Shown here: piece after piece, positions 54,952 to 64,000 of the stretch
Numbering within the stretch: the stretch's first letter is position 1
Layout: every line of letters begins with the position of its first letter
Source of the DNA: Halomonas colorata
GTDB lineage: Bacteria; Pseudomonadota; Gammaproteobacteria; Pseudomonadales; Halomonadaceae
Direction: 5' to 3'
Length of the DNA: 64,000 bases
Assembly: GCF_014897985.1 (NCBI RefSeq)
Contig: NZ_JABUZA010000013.1
Span: 1 to 64,000 of the forward strand
Translations under genes and position numbers: made by a program
Notes under the pieces: model-generated
Told to the model about the DNA's origin: nothing
The model's input: the letters and a program-made list of their open reading frames with translations, nothing else
Database searches by the model: none

Positions 54952-54979
54952 ATTCTACTTATTTATCACAGTATTGCAA
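54952..54979 (-). promoter_or_regulatory. Promoter of tRNA-Val
   Basis: On the minus strand TTGCAA (54979-54974) and TAGAAT (54957-54952) are separated by 16 nt. The -10 box ends 18 nt before the tRNA 5' end, giving a short leader. Confidence 0.65.
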
Positions 54980-55113
54980 GAAACTTTTTTCTTACGCAAG
55001 AACCAGATTTACGCTGTATATCTCGATAAAATCATGGCTTGATAGCGTGTTTAATATTTATAAACAACTAATAAAATTTATTTTAGTTACCTTACTCAAT
55101 AGGAAGATCAAAT

Positions 55114-56187
55114 ATGCTTGCCCCACTAATTATGTGCCTTGCACTCCTGCCCTTACTGGCAACATTGGTCGCTCGAGTACCGTTGCGCTGGTGGTGGATA
55201 CGGTGTTTTGAATTTCCTCGCGTGCAAATAGCGCTCCTATCACTTCTCTTCGGCCTAATGGCATTAGTGTTTTTAGAACCCAGCGATTGGCGCTCAGCCG
55301 CCTGGATTATCGTTCTTATTACGGTGGGCTTGCAGGGTCGCTATATTTTACCCTGGACACGCCTTTGGCGTGCTCAGGTTAAAACAGCTGATAAAGAAAG
55401 CTCCCAAGATCGCCACATTACGCTTTTAATTGCCAATGTATTGACGCCCAACCGGCGCGCTGAGGATCTGATCAAAATGATTCAACAGCGCCAGCCGGAT
55501 ATCATTTTAACCCTTGAGTCAGATCAATGGTGGCAGGATCAGTTAGATCCCGCACTTGATGAAAAATGGCCCTATAGCGTTAAAGTGCCGCTCGACAATC
55601 TCTATGGCATGCACCTTTATTCACGTCTACCGCTGGAAAACACCTCGGTTAAATGGCTAATCCAAAAAGACATCCCATCTATTCATACCATGGTAACGCT
55701 TGAAAATGGCGACTCTATTCGTCTGTATGCCGTTCATCCCCGCCCCCCTGCTCCGGCGGAAAGTGAAAAATCGTTATGGCGAGATGCTGAACTCTTATGG
55801 GTGGGGCAAGAAGTCCACAAAAAACCTCAGCCTACGTTAGTGGCAGGTGATCTTAACGATGTGGCCTGGTCAAGCACCACGCGTTTATTCTGCCGCATTA
55901 GCGGTATGCTCGACCCGCGGCGGGGTCGAGGTATGTTTAGCACCTTTCACGCCAAGAATCGACTGTTGCGCTGGCCGCTTGACCACATCTTTGTGACCAA
56001 CCACTTCACGCTGGTAAACATGCAGCGGCTGGGAGCGTTTGGTTCTGACCACTTCCCTATCCTGGCAACCTTTTGTTACCAGCCTACGCGCCAAGTTGAG
56101 CAGGAGAAACCTCAAGCAGACAGCGAAGAGCGCGAAGAGGCCAGCGAAACCATACAACAGGGTAAAATAGAAAAGCAGAAAACCTGA
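55114..56187 (+). CDS. Membrane-anchored endonuclease/exonuclease/phosphatase family hydrolase
   Basis: This is a 357-residue protein. Three membrane helices occupy residues about 1-85, and an EEP domain of DNase I-like fold covers about 105-330. Catalytic elements are visible: ANVLTPNRR, LTLESDQWW, AGDLNDVAW, LDHIFV and GSDHFPI. The tail (331-357) is highly charged, Glu/Lys/Gln-rich. The substrate may be a nucleic acid, phosphoinositide-like lipid or phosphodiester; sequence does not decide. A AGGAAG ribosome site precedes the ATG. It converges on fumC. Confidence 0.83.
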   Translation: MLAPLIMCLALLPLLATLVARVPLRWWWIRCFEFPRVQIALLSLLFGLMALVFLEPSDWRSAAWIIVLITVGLQGRYILPWTRLWRAQVKTADKESSQDRHITLLIANVLTPNRRAEDLIKMIQQRQPDIILTLESDQWWQDQLDPALDEKWPYSVKVPLDNLYGMHLYSRLPLENTSVKWLIQKDIPSIHTMVTLENGDSIRLYAVHPRPPAPAESEKSLWRDAELLWVGQEVHKKPQPTLVAGDLNDVAWSSTTRLFCRISGMLDPRRGRGMFSTFHAKNRLLRWPLDHIFVTNHFTLVNMQRLGAFGSDHFPILATFCYQPTRQVEQEKPQADSEEREEASETIQQGKIEKQKT

Positions 56188-56230
56188 GGCGCCGCTGGCG
56201 ATCTAGAACGAGTTATTTATGCTCGAAAAC

Positions 56231-57607
56231 CTATTCAGGAATTCCCCCCTGGGTTAGCACCGTTGGATCTAACAGTCTTTCCAACGTTTCCCGATCCAGG
56301 TCGGTTTGCTCTTCCGCGACATCAATAATCGGACGCCCTGCCTGGTAGGCTTTTTTAGCAATGGCGGCCGCCGCGTTATAGCCAATCACACTGTTGAGCG
56401 CCGTCACTAAAATAGGGTTACGCGCCAAAGGCCCCTGCAGGTTATCCTCCCGCACCTTAAACGTCGCAATTGCCCGGTCCGCAAGCAGCCGTGAGGTATT
56501 GCTCATCAAGGTAATGGAGGTCAGCAGATTGGTCGCCACCAGCGGCAGCATGACATTTAGCTGGAAGTTGCCGCTCTGGCCTGCCACCGTAATAGCCGCA
56601 TCCAGGCCAATGACCTGGGCGGCCGCTTGGGCGGCCGATTCTGGGATCACAGGGTTGACCTTGCCCGGCATGATCGAGCTTCCCGGCTGCAGCGCTTCAA
56701 GCTCTATTTCACCCAAGCCTGCTAAAGGACCTGAATTCATCCAGCGCAGATCATTGGCAATTTTCATGATGACGCAGGCCAAGCCCTTTAATTGGCCGGA
56801 AAGCTCAACGGCCGCATCCTGGGAGGAGAGGCTAGCAAAAAAGCTATCGTTAGGGGCAAAGCTTAACCCGGTTTGCTCACTTAGCTCCTTGGCAATCTGA
56901 TTGGCAAAGCCTTCCGGCGCATTGATACCGGTACCCACCGCCGTTCCACCCTGCGCTAAACGACACAGACGGCTCATCGCGCTATCAAAGCGCTCAATGG
57001 CTTGGCCTAGCTGGCTTGACCATGCCCCAAGCTCCTGGTCCATACGCAGCGGCATGGCATCCATCAAATGCGTACGCCCTGTTTTAACAACATGCTTAAG
57101 TTCGCTCGCGCGCTGATCAATACACGCTTTTAAATGCTCAAGCGCAGGCCGTAGCGACTCATTCACGGCAACTGCCGCTGAAACATGAATAGCCGTCGGG
57201 ATAACATCGTTGCTTGACTGCCCCATATTCACGTGATCATTAGGTGTTACTTCAACACCTTCACGGCTTGCCAGGGTAGCCAACACTTCATTGACGTTCA
57301 TATTGGTCGATGTGCCTGACCCCGTTTGAAATACGTCAATCGGGAACTGATCGTCGTGTTCACCATTAATCACTGCCTGTGCAGCTTTTTGGATGGCGCT
57401 CGATCTAGCCTCATCTAACAAGCCTAATTGTTGATTAGTGCGCGCGGCGGCCAGTTTAATCCGCGCCACAGCGTGTACAAAGGCCGCAGGCATAGGTGAA
57501 TGGGAAACGGGAAAGTTATTGATAGCCCGCTGTGTTTGGGCTCCATAAAGGGCATTAGCCGGTACTTCAAGCTCACCCATGCTGTCGCGTTCGGTACGAG
57601 TATCCAT
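56231..57607 (-). CDS. fumC: Fumarate hydratase class II
   Basis: This 458-residue iron-independent fumarase interconverts fumarate and malate. The superfamily signature GSSIMPGKVNPV is complete. TGSGTSTNMNVNEV, GRTHLMDAMPLRM and the start ERDSMGELEVPANALYGAQTQRA are conserved. Length is as expected for FumC (about 467). An AAGGAG ribosome site precedes the ATG. With acnB it is one of two TCA-cycle genes in the window. It is divergent from the phasin gene. Confidence 0.96.
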   Translation of the reverse strand: MDTRTERDSMGELEVPANALYGAQTQRAINNFPVSHSPMPAAFVHAVARIKLAAARTNQQLGLLDEARSSAIQKAAQAVINGEHDDQFPIDVFQTGSGTSTNMNVNEVLATLASREGVEVTPNDHVNMGQSSNDVIPTAIHVSAAVAVNESLRPALEHLKACIDQRASELKHVVKTGRTHLMDAMPLRMDQELGAWSSQLGQAIERFDSAMSRLCRLAQGGTAVGTGINAPEGFANQIAKELSEQTGLSFAPNDSFFASLSSQDAAVELSGQLKGLACVIMKIANDLRWMNSGPLAGLGEIELEALQPGSSIMPGKVNPVIPESAAQAAAQVIGLDAAITVAGQSGNFQLNVMLPLVATNLLTSITLMSNTSRLLADRAIATFKVREDNLQGPLARNPILVTALNSVIGYNAAAAIAKKAYQAGRPIIDVAEEQTDLDRETLERLLDPTVLTQGGIPE

Positions 57608-57762
57608 TATTTATGCTCCTTTTAAATAGTAATCAATCTTATTTACAACTGATCACGTCGGCAAGTCCTTTCGCAATATCTGCAGCTATTCAAGCTAGAC
57701 GCTCTCAACGCCGGGGTAAACATTAACCGCTTTAGGCTAGAAATAACGCCTCACGCCCCATG

Positions 57763-57791
57763 TTGCACTGCACAAAAACGACTGCTATGCT
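57763..57791 (+). promoter_or_regulatory. Promoter of the phasin gene
   Basis: TTGCAC (57763-57768) and TATGCT (57786-57791) are separated by exactly 17 nt. They lie about 85 nt before the phasin ATG. Confidence 0.6.
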
Positions 57792-57874
57792 GCAACGCAA
57801 GAAAGCTTAATATTCATAGCGGCTGTTGTTAAACGGAATGCTTAAAAGCACTATCTTGATTTAGGAGTTTTACA

Positions 57875-58249
57875 ATGAACACGTTCAATACAAATGAAAT
57901 GAACCAGCAGTTTGATAATTTCTTTATGGCCCCTGCGCGCGCGTATGCCGCCCTGACTCTCGATTACGCAGAGAAGATGCTAAATGCACAAGTTAACGCC
58001 AGCCAAGCCTATGCTGAAACCGGCATCGCGCAGCTGCGCCAGCTAACCAGCGTAAAAGACCCAGAAGGGCTACGTAGTTATATGGAAGGCCAGCAGCAGG
58101 TTGTAAAACAACTAGCAGAACAGGCTAAAGGCGATACGGATAAAGTGGTTGCGCTTCACCAGGACTATTTTCAAAAAAGCCAGAAGCTAACTGAAGACAA
58201 TGTAAAGCAAGCCCAGACAGCGGCTAGTAAAATGCGCAAACCCGCCTAA
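57875..58249 (+). CDS. phaP: Phasin family protein
   Basis: This 124-residue helical amphipathic protein is of the phasin type: FFMAPARAYAALTLDYAEKMLNAQ and the coiled-coil stretch EGLRSYMEGQQQVVKQLAEQAKGD. Phasins coat polyhydroxyalkanoate granules and control their size and number. A strong TTAGGAG ribosome site suggests high expression. It is monocistronic, between fumC and a convergent hairpin before hda. No PHA synthase gene lies in the window. Confidence 0.85.
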   Translation: MNTFNTNEMNQQFDNFFMAPARAYAALTLDYAEKMLNAQVNASQAYAETGIAQLRQLTSVKDPEGLRSYMEGQQQVVKQLAEQAKGDTDKVVALHQDYFQKSQKLTEDNVKQAQTAASKMRKPA

Positions 58250-58271
58250 GCCACTATCTATTCAAGCATGG

Positions 58272-58304
58272 ACCTTACCCGCTAAATTAATAAGCGGGTA
58301 AGGT
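58272..58304. terminator. Convergent stem-loop between phasin gene and hda
   Basis: A perfect 12-bp stem (58272-58283 with 58293-58304) has a 9-nt loop, between two convergent stops. There is no good T run on either strand, so termination may be weak or factor-assisted. Confidence 0.5.
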
Positions 58305-59009
58305 TCACCAGTTAAGCGACGACTTAACAAATGGAATCGTTAGCTTTCGCTTAGCAGATAAAGACGCTTGATCAAGCGTTTCAATGGCTCGGCATAAATC
58401 GCCTAACTCACGCGGCCCACGATGCAAAATATAACGCCCGACATCGTCGGGCAGCTGCATTCCCCTAACATTCGCACGTAACCGCAGTGCCGCGAGGCGC
58501 TCCTCGTCATTGAGCGGATGAAGATGAAAGGTGACGCCCCACGTTAATCGTGACGCCAGGTCAGGCAGCACAACATTAAGCTGGCGTGGAGGGGCATTGG
58601 AAGCAATTACAAGCTGTTTGCCTGCATCACGCAATCGATTAAATGCATGAAATAGCGCTTCTTCCCAACGCTTTCGGCCAACGACATATTCCAGATCATC
58701 AATCGCTACCAAATCTAGTCGCTCAATATCTTCAAGCATCAGAGGTGGAAAGTGGCCCAGATCAGCTAACGGTAGATACAAAGCTCGTTTATCGGCATCG
58801 GAGGCAGCATGGCAGGCCGCTTGAAGAAGATGGCTTCGCCCACTCCCCTGGGCGCCCCATAAATAGATAAAAGGCTCGGCACTCGGCTGAAATTGTTGCG
58901 TCAGATGTTCAACCAGCAGTGCATTTGCGCCTGAAGCGTAATAATTATTGAAGGTTGCATCATCACGCAACCCTACTCCTAACGGCAGCTGTGCCGGCAC
59001 TCGGCTCAT
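58305..59009 (-). CDS. hda: DnaA inactivator Hda (DnaA-homologous AAA+ protein)
   Basis: This 234-residue protein stimulates ATP hydrolysis by DnaA when bound to the sliding clamp, preventing over-initiation. The N-terminal clamp-binding motif is QLPLGV at residues 7-12. The Walker A variant is WGAQGSGRSHLLQA, the Walker B LVAIDDLEYV, and the sensor regions include ASRLTWG. Compared with DnaA it lacks the DNA-binding domain. The ATG overlaps the perM stop by 4 nt. Confidence 0.93.
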   Translation of the reverse strand: MSRVPAQLPLGVGLRDDATFNNYYASGANALLVEHLTQQFQPSAEPFIYLWGAQGSGRSHLLQAACHAASDADKRALYLPLADLGHFPPLMLEDIERLDLVAIDDLEYVVGRKRWEEALFHAFNRLRDAGKQLVIASNAPPRQLNVVLPDLASRLTWGVTFHLHPLNDEERLAALRLRANVRGMQLPDDVGRYILHRGPRELGDLCRAIETLDQASLSAKRKLTIPFVKSSLNW

Positions 59010-60118
59010 GATGATTCCCTTTCGTCGTGACGATCCAGCCCATCATGGTGGTTTAAAGGCGTTAATGAACGTTGCTCAGCAGTATAAAGCGAACTGTGCT
59101 TATAACGGTCGTTTAACTCGCGGAGAAGTACCATAAATACGGCGGCAACAGGCAATGCTAACAGTACGCCAGTAAACCCAAACAGGTTGCCACCCGCTAA
59201 TACTGCAAAAATAACGGCAACAGGATGCAAGCCAATTTTATCTCCCAAAAGTTTGGGCTGTAGTATGACACTTTCGGCGGCTTGACCGATACTAAATACC
59301 ACGATGACACCGAGTATCGCCCACCACGTACCGTATTGAAATAACGCAACAATTAGGGCGACGGCAATCCCTACGATAAAGCCCAAAAACGGTACAAAGC
59401 TAACCAGCCCGGCCACAAACCCAATAAGCAAGCCAAAGTTAAGCCCCATCAAGGTAAGCCCTGTGGCATAAATAACGCCTAAACACAGCATGACTAAAAG
59501 CTGACCACGTAAAAAAGATGACAGCACCTCATCACAGCGGCGTGCTAAACGAAACGTGTCGCTTGCCCATTGCCGCGGCACCAAGCTTGCGATGTTGCTT
59601 AGCATGCGATTCCAGTCGAGAAGCAGATAGAAGGTAACGACCGGAATCAGTGCGATATAAGTAATCCAGGTCATAAATGCCATTCCGGAGCGGCCAATAT
59701 GCCCTAAAGCCTGAGCTAGATAGCCTCCCGCATCACGCCAGTTTTCAACCAGTACTTCACGTACGTTGGTTAACTCACCACGTAAATCGTAGCCAGTCCA
59801 CTCCTGAACCTGAGGCGCCAGCACGTTTTCAACCCAGCTAAAAATACCCGGCACCGCATCGCCCAACTGCTTAATCTGCTGGACGATAAGCGGTATGAGA
59901 ATTAATAAACTCGCCGTCAATACAATCAGCAGTATCAAGAAGACGAGGCAAACGGCCAGCGTGCGCTTCATGCCTAGCCGCTGGAAATAATTAGACAGTG
60001 GATCAGCCAGATACGCCAATACCATGCTGGCAATAAAGGGCATTAAAACTGAATTCAGGACATACACCAGTCCAACAAACACGACTAGCAGCACTCCCCC
60101 TAACCATGAACTTCGCAT
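59006..60118 (-). CDS. AI-2E family transporter (PerM-like)
   Basis: This is a 370-residue membrane protein with about eight helices. The AI-2E/PerM signature region is near VSFVPFLGFIVGIAVALIVALFQYGTWW, and FVAVILAVLVFG-like FAVLAGGNLFGFTGVLLALPVAAVFMVLLREL is in the last helices. Members act as cation/proton antiporters or autoinducer-2 exporters; the role here is unknown. The hydrophilic C-terminus is cytoplasmic. An AGGAG ribosome site precedes the ATG. The pairing with hda and divergence from purM is conserved in pseudomonads. Confidence 0.88.
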   Translation of the reverse strand: MRSSWLGGVLLVVFVGLVYVLNSVLMPFIASMVLAYLADPLSNYFQRLGMKRTLAVCLVFLILLIVLTASLLILIPLIVQQIKQLGDAVPGIFSWVENVLAPQVQEWTGYDLRGELTNVREVLVENWRDAGGYLAQALGHIGRSGMAFMTWITYIALIPVVTFYLLLDWNRMLSNIASLVPRQWASDTFRLARRCDEVLSSFLRGQLLVMLCLGVIYATGLTLMGLNFGLLIGFVAGLVSFVPFLGFIVGIAVALIVALFQYGTWWAILGVIVVFSIGQAAESVILQPKLLGDKIGLHPVAVIFAVLAGGNLFGFTGVLLALPVAAVFMVLLRELNDRYKHSSLYTAEQRSLTPLNHHDGLDRHDERESS

Positions 60119-60316
60119 TGTATGACTCTCCTTCCTGGATCCATCAAAAGCGCTTTATGCACTGAATAATAACAAAAGTTGTAGGAACGTAGGCGCAACA
60201 TGTATACCGGCGATGCGGGCCACGCCGCTCGGTGTTACAATCCACGTCAGTTATTGCCCAGCACTGGCCATCTCGCCAGCACTACCCGTACTGCTATAGG
60301 CTTCACAGGAACTGTC

Positions 60317-61384
60317 ATGACCGAGACTTCCACTTCTCCGGCTACTCCTTCGCTCAGCTATAAGGATGCAGGTGTCGATATTGATGCCGGAAATGCCCTA
60401 GTTGATCGCATCAAACACGTTGCCAAACGTACCACTCGCCCCGAAGTAATGGGCGGCTTGGGCGGTTTTGGCGCTTTATGCGAGCTACCCGCAGGCTACA
60501 AGCAGCCTGTTCTGGTATCTGGCACTGATGGAGTGGGCACCAAACTGCGCCTTGCGATGGACCTTGGCAAGCACGACACCATTGGCATCGATTTAGTGGC
60601 AATGTGCGTTAATGATTTGATTGTCGCAGGTGCCGAACCGCTGCTGTTCCTCGACTACTATGCCACGGGTAAGCTGGATGTGGATATCGCTGCCGACGTA
60701 GTAACCGGCATTGGCGCCGGTTGTGAGCTGGCTGGCTGTGCATTGGTTGGTGGTGAAACAGCCGAAATGCCCGGCATGTACGAAGGTAGTGACTATGACC
60801 TGGCGGGTTTTTGCGTCGGCGTTGTGGAAAAATCCGAAATTCTTGACGGTAGCAAAGTAAGCGAAGGCGATGTCCTGCTGGGCCTTGCCTCTTCAGGCCC
60901 TCACTCTAACGGCTACTCGTTAATTCGCAAGATCCTGGAAGTGAGCAATGCCTCGCTTGAAACGCAGGTAGATAATACCCCGTTAGCCGATGCACTAATG
61001 GCGCCAACCCGCATTTATGTGAAGTCGCTGCTTTCCTTGATGCGTGATACTTCTATTCCTGTGCATGCACTTTCCCACATTACCGGTGGCGGCCTGCTCG
61101 AAAACATCCCCCGCGTACTGCCTGAAGAGCTCGCGGCACACGTTGATATTGCTACATGGCAGCGTCCTGCGGTATTTGACTGGCTACAGGCTCAAGGCAA
61201 CGTTAACGAAGTTGAAATGCACCGTGTACTTAACTGCGGTATCGGCATGGTCATCGTGGTGCCTGCCGCAGAGGCAGAGCAAGCCATGACCCATTTACAA
61301 GCCCAGGGTGAAACGGTTTATCGCATCGGTCATATTATCAAGCGCCAGGATGAAGCCGTGGTGCTGGAGAACCTGCCCGTATGA
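60317..61384 (+). CDS. purM: Phosphoribosylformylglycinamidine cyclo-ligase PurM
   Basis: This 355-residue fifth enzyme of purine synthesis forms aminoimidazole ribotide with ATP. Conserved [41 protein letters not shown] and [14 protein letters not shown] are present. ATG 60317 follows an AGGA ribosome site; further upstream in-frame residues do not match the family. It overlaps purN by 4 nt. Confidence 0.95.
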   Translation: MTETSTSPATPSLSYKDAGVDIDAGNALVDRIKHVAKRTTRPEVMGGLGGFGALCELPAGYKQPVLVSGTDGVGTKLRLAMDLGKHDTIGIDLVAMCVNDLIVAGAEPLLFLDYYATGKLDVDIAADVVTGIGAGCELAGCALVGGETAEMPGMYEGSDYDLAGFCVGVVEKSEILDGSKVSEGDVLLGLASSGPHSNGYSLIRKILEVSNASLETQVDNTPLADALMAPTRIYVKSLLSLMRDTSIPVHALSHITGGGLLENIPRVLPEELAAHVDIATWQRPAVFDWLQAQGNVNEVEMHRVLNCGIGMVIVVPAAEAEQAMTHLQAQGETVYRIGHIIKRQDEAVVLENLPV

Positions 61385-62133
61385 GTGGTACCGATTACCC
61401 CAGCGATACGATTACCGATATGGCGCCAGAGCCGACCGGCCCACGTCGGGTAGTCGTGCTTATTTCTGGCAGTGGCAGCAATCTTCAGGCGCTGATCGAT
61501 GCGCAGTCTCATGACCGCCTAGGCGGTGAGATTGTCGCAGTGATTTCCAACGTGGCAGACGCTTACGGCTTGAAGCGCGCTCACGAGGCTGGCATCGAAG
61601 CAGTTGCCCTGCCCCATCGCGAATATGATACTCGCGAGGCTTACGATGGCGCGCTGATTAAAGTCATTGAGCGCCACGAGCCCGACTTGATCGTATTGGC
61701 GGGCTTTATGCGTATTTTAACGCCACGCTTTGTACAACGCTTTATGGGTCGGATGCTCAATATTCATCCTTCACTGCTGCCCGAGTACCAGGGGTTAAAT
61801 ACCCACGTAAGGGCGCTGGCCGACCAGGTAACCAGCCACGGCTGTAGCGTGCACTTTGTTACCGAAGAGCTGGATGGCGGCCCGGTGGTTCTTCAGGCGG
61901 AATTGTCTGTAAGCGCGGATGATAGTGAAGAGACGCTTAAAGAGAAGGTCCACGCACGTGAGCATCTGATTTATCCGATTGCGGTGCAGTGGTTTTTAGA
62001 GGGACGGCTTCAGTTTAGCGCTGAAGGCGCCAAAATGGATGGTCACCTGCTGCCTACCCATGGTATGCGCCTCTCACATGCTGATGCAGCTGAAGAGTTG
62101 GATGAAGAACTGGACGAAGACGCCGAAGAGTAG
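61381..62133 (+). CDS. purN: Phosphoribosylglycinamide formyltransferase PurN
   Basis: This 250-residue enzyme formylates GAR using 10-formyltetrahydrofolate. [17 protein letters not shown] starts the fold at residue 25. The catalytic Asn-His is in [17 protein letters not shown], and Asp in [13 protein letters not shown]. It has about 20 extra residues at the N-terminus and an acidic C-terminal tail ([13 protein letters not shown]) compared with E. coli PurN (212). The start overlaps purM (ATGA). The acidic tail fits a halophile (inference). Confidence 0.95.
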   Translation: MSGTDYPSDTITDMAPEPTGPRRVVVLISGSGSNLQALIDAQSHDRLGGEIVAVISNVADAYGLKRAHEAGIEAVALPHREYDTREAYDGALIKVIERHEPDLIVLAGFMRILTPRFVQRFMGRMLNIHPSLLPEYQGLNTHVRALADQVTSHGCSVHFVTEELDGGPVVLQAELSVSADDSEETLKEKVHAREHLIYPIAVQWFLEGRLQFSAEGAKMDGHLLPTHGMRLSHADAAEELDEELDEDAEE

Positions 62134-62182
62134 CTTATTGCTTAATCAATAAATGATTGCGGCAAACACCTGCAGTAAACAA

Positions 62183-62216
62183 CAAGGCCTTACGGTTCCC
62201 CGTAAGGCCTTGCTTT
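62183..62216. terminator. Bidirectional terminator between purN and dcd
   Basis: A perfect 13-bp stem (62183-62195 with 62200-62212) has a TTCC loop, followed by C and four T on the plus strand and a T-rich stretch on the minus strand. It lies between convergent purN and dcd. Confidence 0.75.
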
Positions 62217-62241
62217 TGGGCTGATCAATAACGCTCATTCA

Positions 62242-62808
62242 TTAAGTGCGCGGCAAGGTTACTCCGCGCTGGCCCATATATTTGCCCCCGCGATCTTTAT
62301 ACGAGGTTTCGCAGACTTCATCAGACTCTAAAAACAACATTTGCGCTACACCTTCGTGAGCATAAATCTTGGCAGGCAAATTGGTCGTATTAGAGAACTC
62401 AAGCGTGACATGGCCTTCCCACTCAGGCTCAAGCGGCGTGACGTTCACAATGATGCCACAGCGCGCGTAGGTTGATTTTCCCAGGCAGATAGTCAGCACG
62501 CTACGCGGAATGCGGAAGTACTCAACGGTTCTTGCCAAAGCAAATGAGTTGGGCGGAATGATGCAGACATCGCCTTTAATATCTACAAAGCTTTTCTCAT
62601 CGAACGCCTTGGGATCAACGATAGCCGAGTGAATATTGGTAAACACTTTAAACTCATCGGCACAGCGCACATCATAACCGTAGCTTGAAGTACCGTAAGA
62701 GATCACTCGCTGATCATTCACATAGCGAACCTGCTCGGCTTCAAAAGGCTCGATCATGGCGTCGCTTTGCGCCATGCGACGAATCCACTTATCTGATTTG
62801 ATACTCAT
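62242..62808 (-). CDS. dcd: dCTP deaminase
   Basis: This 188-residue enzyme deaminates dCTP to dUTP, the main source of dUMP for thymidylate. [67 protein letters not shown] (split over residues 110-140, with the catalytic glutamate) and the C-terminal [14 protein letters not shown] are all present. It lies 11 nt downstream of apbC and is probably co-transcribed. Together with Ung at 47 kb, it links dUTP production to uracil control in DNA. Confidence 0.96.
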   Translation of the reverse strand: MSIKSDKWIRRMAQSDAMIEPFEAEQVRYVNDQRVISYGTSSYGYDVRCADEFKVFTNIHSAIVDPKAFDEKSFVDIKGDVCIIPPNSFALARTVEYFRIPRSVLTICLGKSTYARCGIIVNVTPLEPEWEGHVTLEFSNTTNLPAKIYAHEGVAQMLFLESDEVCETSYKDRGGKYMGQRGVTLPRT

Positions 62809-62819
62809 GTATTACTTCA

Positions 62820-63620
62820 TCACTCGCTAAAAGAAATAGTGGGACCACCGCTTTCGCTGGCACTCACTGATTGGGCAACTTGCCTGGCAATCTCAGCAAA
62901 CGTTTGGCTTACCGAGCTATCAGGTTCTGATACAACACTTGGGCTGCCCGAGTCTGCCAACTCACGGATAGACAGCGTCAAAGGTAACCGTCCTAGTACC
63001 GTCGTCTGATACTCTTCAGCGATACTATCGCCACCGCCGGTACCGAAGATCGCGGCTTCATGGCCACAGTTCTCACAGTGATAGAGGCTCATGTTTTCAA
63101 CCACACCAAGTACCGGCACGTTCACTTTGCGAAACATTTCAATGCCTTTACGAGCATCTAAAAGCGCAATATCTTGTGGCGTAGTGACAATGACAGCCCC
63201 GCTTACCGGTACTTTCTGAGCCAACGTCAGCTGAATATCACCGGTACCCGGTGGCATATCGATCAACAGAAAATCCAGATTATCCCACTGCGTTTGCGTG
63301 AGCATTTGCTGAAAAGCCCCTACGACCATCGGCCCACGCCATACCATGGCCTCTCGGGTATTCGCCAAAAAAGCCATGGACATTGCCTGAAGGCCATGTG
63401 CTGTTAAGGGCAAGAATTTATTATCACCCGTGGATTCAGGGCGAACGCCCTCTTTAACACCCAGCATTTGGGCTTGGCTTGGTCCATAAATGTCCGCATC
63501 AAGAACCCCTACGCGATAACCTTGGGCAGAAAGCGCCAGTGCCAGGTTAACGGTTACGGTCGACTTGCCAACCCCACCTTTGCCCGATGCCACTGCGACG
63601 ATGTGTTTAACGCCATCCAT
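62820..63620 (-). CDS. apbC: Iron-sulfur cluster carrier protein ApbC (Mrp)
   Basis: This 266-residue P-loop ATPase of the Mrp/NBP35 family carries [4Fe-4S] clusters to apoproteins. The deviant Walker A is SGKGGVGKST; DADIYGPSQAQMLG and LIDMPPGTGDIQLTL follow. The cluster-binding CxxC is in HCENCGHEAAIFG. It lacks the N-terminal DUF59/MIP18 domain of longer Mrp proteins (E. coli 369). The AGGAG ribosome site supports the short start. It is followed by dcd. Confidence 0.93.
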   Translation of the reverse strand: MDGVKHIVAVASGKGGVGKSTVTVNLALALSAQGYRVGVLDADIYGPSQAQMLGVKEGVRPESTGDNKFLPLTAHGLQAMSMAFLANTREAMVWRGPMVVGAFQQMLTQTQWDNLDFLLIDMPPGTGDIQLTLAQKVPVSGAVIVTTPQDIALLDARKGIEMFRKVNVPVLGVVENMSLYHCENCGHEAAIFGTGGGDSIAEEYQTTVLGRLPLTLSIRELADSGSPSVVSEPDSSVSQTFAEIARQVAQSVSASESGGPTISFSE

Positions 63621-63691
63621 TTAGTCGCTCTCCTATATCTGGGTAGATCATGAACATTGGGATAAATGATACTCTCTGAACGAGTATTCAT

Positions 63692-63731
63692 AAACAAACA
63701 AAACGGATGCTGGGGATACCAGCATCCGTTT
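63692..63731 (-). terminator. Terminator of the partial gene (minus strand)
   Basis: A perfect 13-bp stem (63701-63713 with 63719-63731) is followed on the minus strand by TTTTGTTTGTTT. It separates the truncated upstream gene from apbC. Confidence 0.75.
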
Positions 63732-63795
63732 GATGGTTCGTCCGTACTAGCTATTTATCGTTTTAGCTATACAAACGTTTTAGACGAACTTTTTA

Positions 63796-64000
63796 CTAGT
63801 TAGTGTTCTGCTGCTGGTTTTGCTGCTGCTCCTGCGGCTGGCTATTGTCTTCATCGCTGGCCGTTTCCTGCTCAGTATTACTACTTTCTGAGGCGCTATC
63901 TTCTGACGCTTCGCCCGCTAACGTGGGGACTTCATCATTGGCGGCATCATCAACACTACCCAGACGCTGATCGAGTGAGGAAAGCTCTTCGCGCCACTCG
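63796..64000 (-). CDS. C-terminal end of a low-complexity protein (partial)
   Basis: The last 67 codons of a minus-strand gene run off the window edge, with TAG at 63796-63798. The visible part is EWREELSSLDQRLG, then an acidic/serine-rich stretch (DDAANDEVP, EDSASESSNTEQE) and a Gln/Asn-rich end (QEQQQNQQQNTN). This is disordered sequence and gives no function. The N-terminal domain lies outside. A terminator follows. Confidence 0.6.
   Translation of the reverse strand, partial: EWREELSSLDQRLGSVDDAANDEVPTLAGEASEDSASESSNTEQETASDEDNSQPQEQQQNQQQNTN

Noticed and set aside
1-64000. Mobile elements, prophage or CRISPR array
   Set aside because: No transposase, integrase, phage genes, terminal repeats or regularly spaced direct repeats were seen; gene order looks like a stable core chromosome.

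Overview
The window is ordinary chromosomal DNA of a gammaproteobacterium, most likely a Halomonadaceae member (Halomonas or a relative). This is inferred from pseudomonad/halomonad-type gene order (nagZ – YkuD – psrA | lexA; ppsA | ppsR; perM-hda | purM-purN), a phasin (polyhydroxyalkanoate storage), a CIO-type bd oxidase, MiaE, PqiABC and an acidic tail on PurN. Coding density is high. I see no insertion sequence, prophage, CRISPR array or rRNA; one tRNA gene (Val, GAC) is present.

Layout. 0.3–8.3 kb, minus strand: an adenine-deaminase-type Add protein, the cydABDC set for a short-Q-loop bd oxidase, and a Ca2+/Na+ antiporter. 8.5–16.9 kb, plus strand: pqiABC (MCE envelope lipid transport), the RNA helicase rhlE with a structured leader, a conserved unknown, a CynX-like exporter, asparaginase I and a DUF2789 protein. 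17–20.8 kb: a VTT membrane protein and a START-like protein (minus), then the 7-deazaguanine operon queC-queE-queD-like-ykgJ (plus). 20.8–25.4 kb, minus: a 1299-residue SARP/cyclase-like/STAND/TPR regulator and miaE. 25.4–36 kb: acnB behind a long leader region, a membrane-fused glycerophosphodiesterase, ggt, and divergent ppsA/ppsR. 36–42.8 kb: hpt, nagZ, a signal-less YkuD protein, psrA, lexA, purU and an RNase J-like nuclease.

42.9–50.7 kb is one long minus-strand block: molybdenum cofactor genes (mobB, a moaC–moaD fusion, moaE) followed upstream by nucleobase uptake and salvage genes (uraA, upp, gpt, apt, AzgA-type permease) with ung embedded, and ribE at the upstream end. 51–54.3 kb: metNIQ plus free methionine-R-sulfoxide reductase, preceded by a very clear promoter–three-hairpin–terminator unit that looks like an unannotated small RNA or attenuated leader. 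54.3–64 kb: a small unknown protein, tRNA-Val, a membrane-anchored EEP hydrolase, fumC, phasin, hda-perM, purM-purN, dcd, apbC and the 3' end of a low-complexity protein.

Functional threads are purine/pyrimidine salvage (Add, Hpt, Apt, Gpt, Upp, two NCS2 permeases, Dcd) beside purine synthesis steps (PurM, PurN, PurU); central carbon metabolism (AcnB, FumC, PpsA with its regulatory kinase/phosphorylase); peptidoglycan recycling (NagZ plus a probable cytosolic L,D-carboxypeptidase); and SOS/replication control (LexA, Hda). The most interesting items are the small-RNA candidate at 50960–51116, the SARP–cyclase–STAND regulator, the MoaC–MoaD fusion, the signal-less YkuD enzyme next to nagZ, and the PsrA-type operator in front of psrA.
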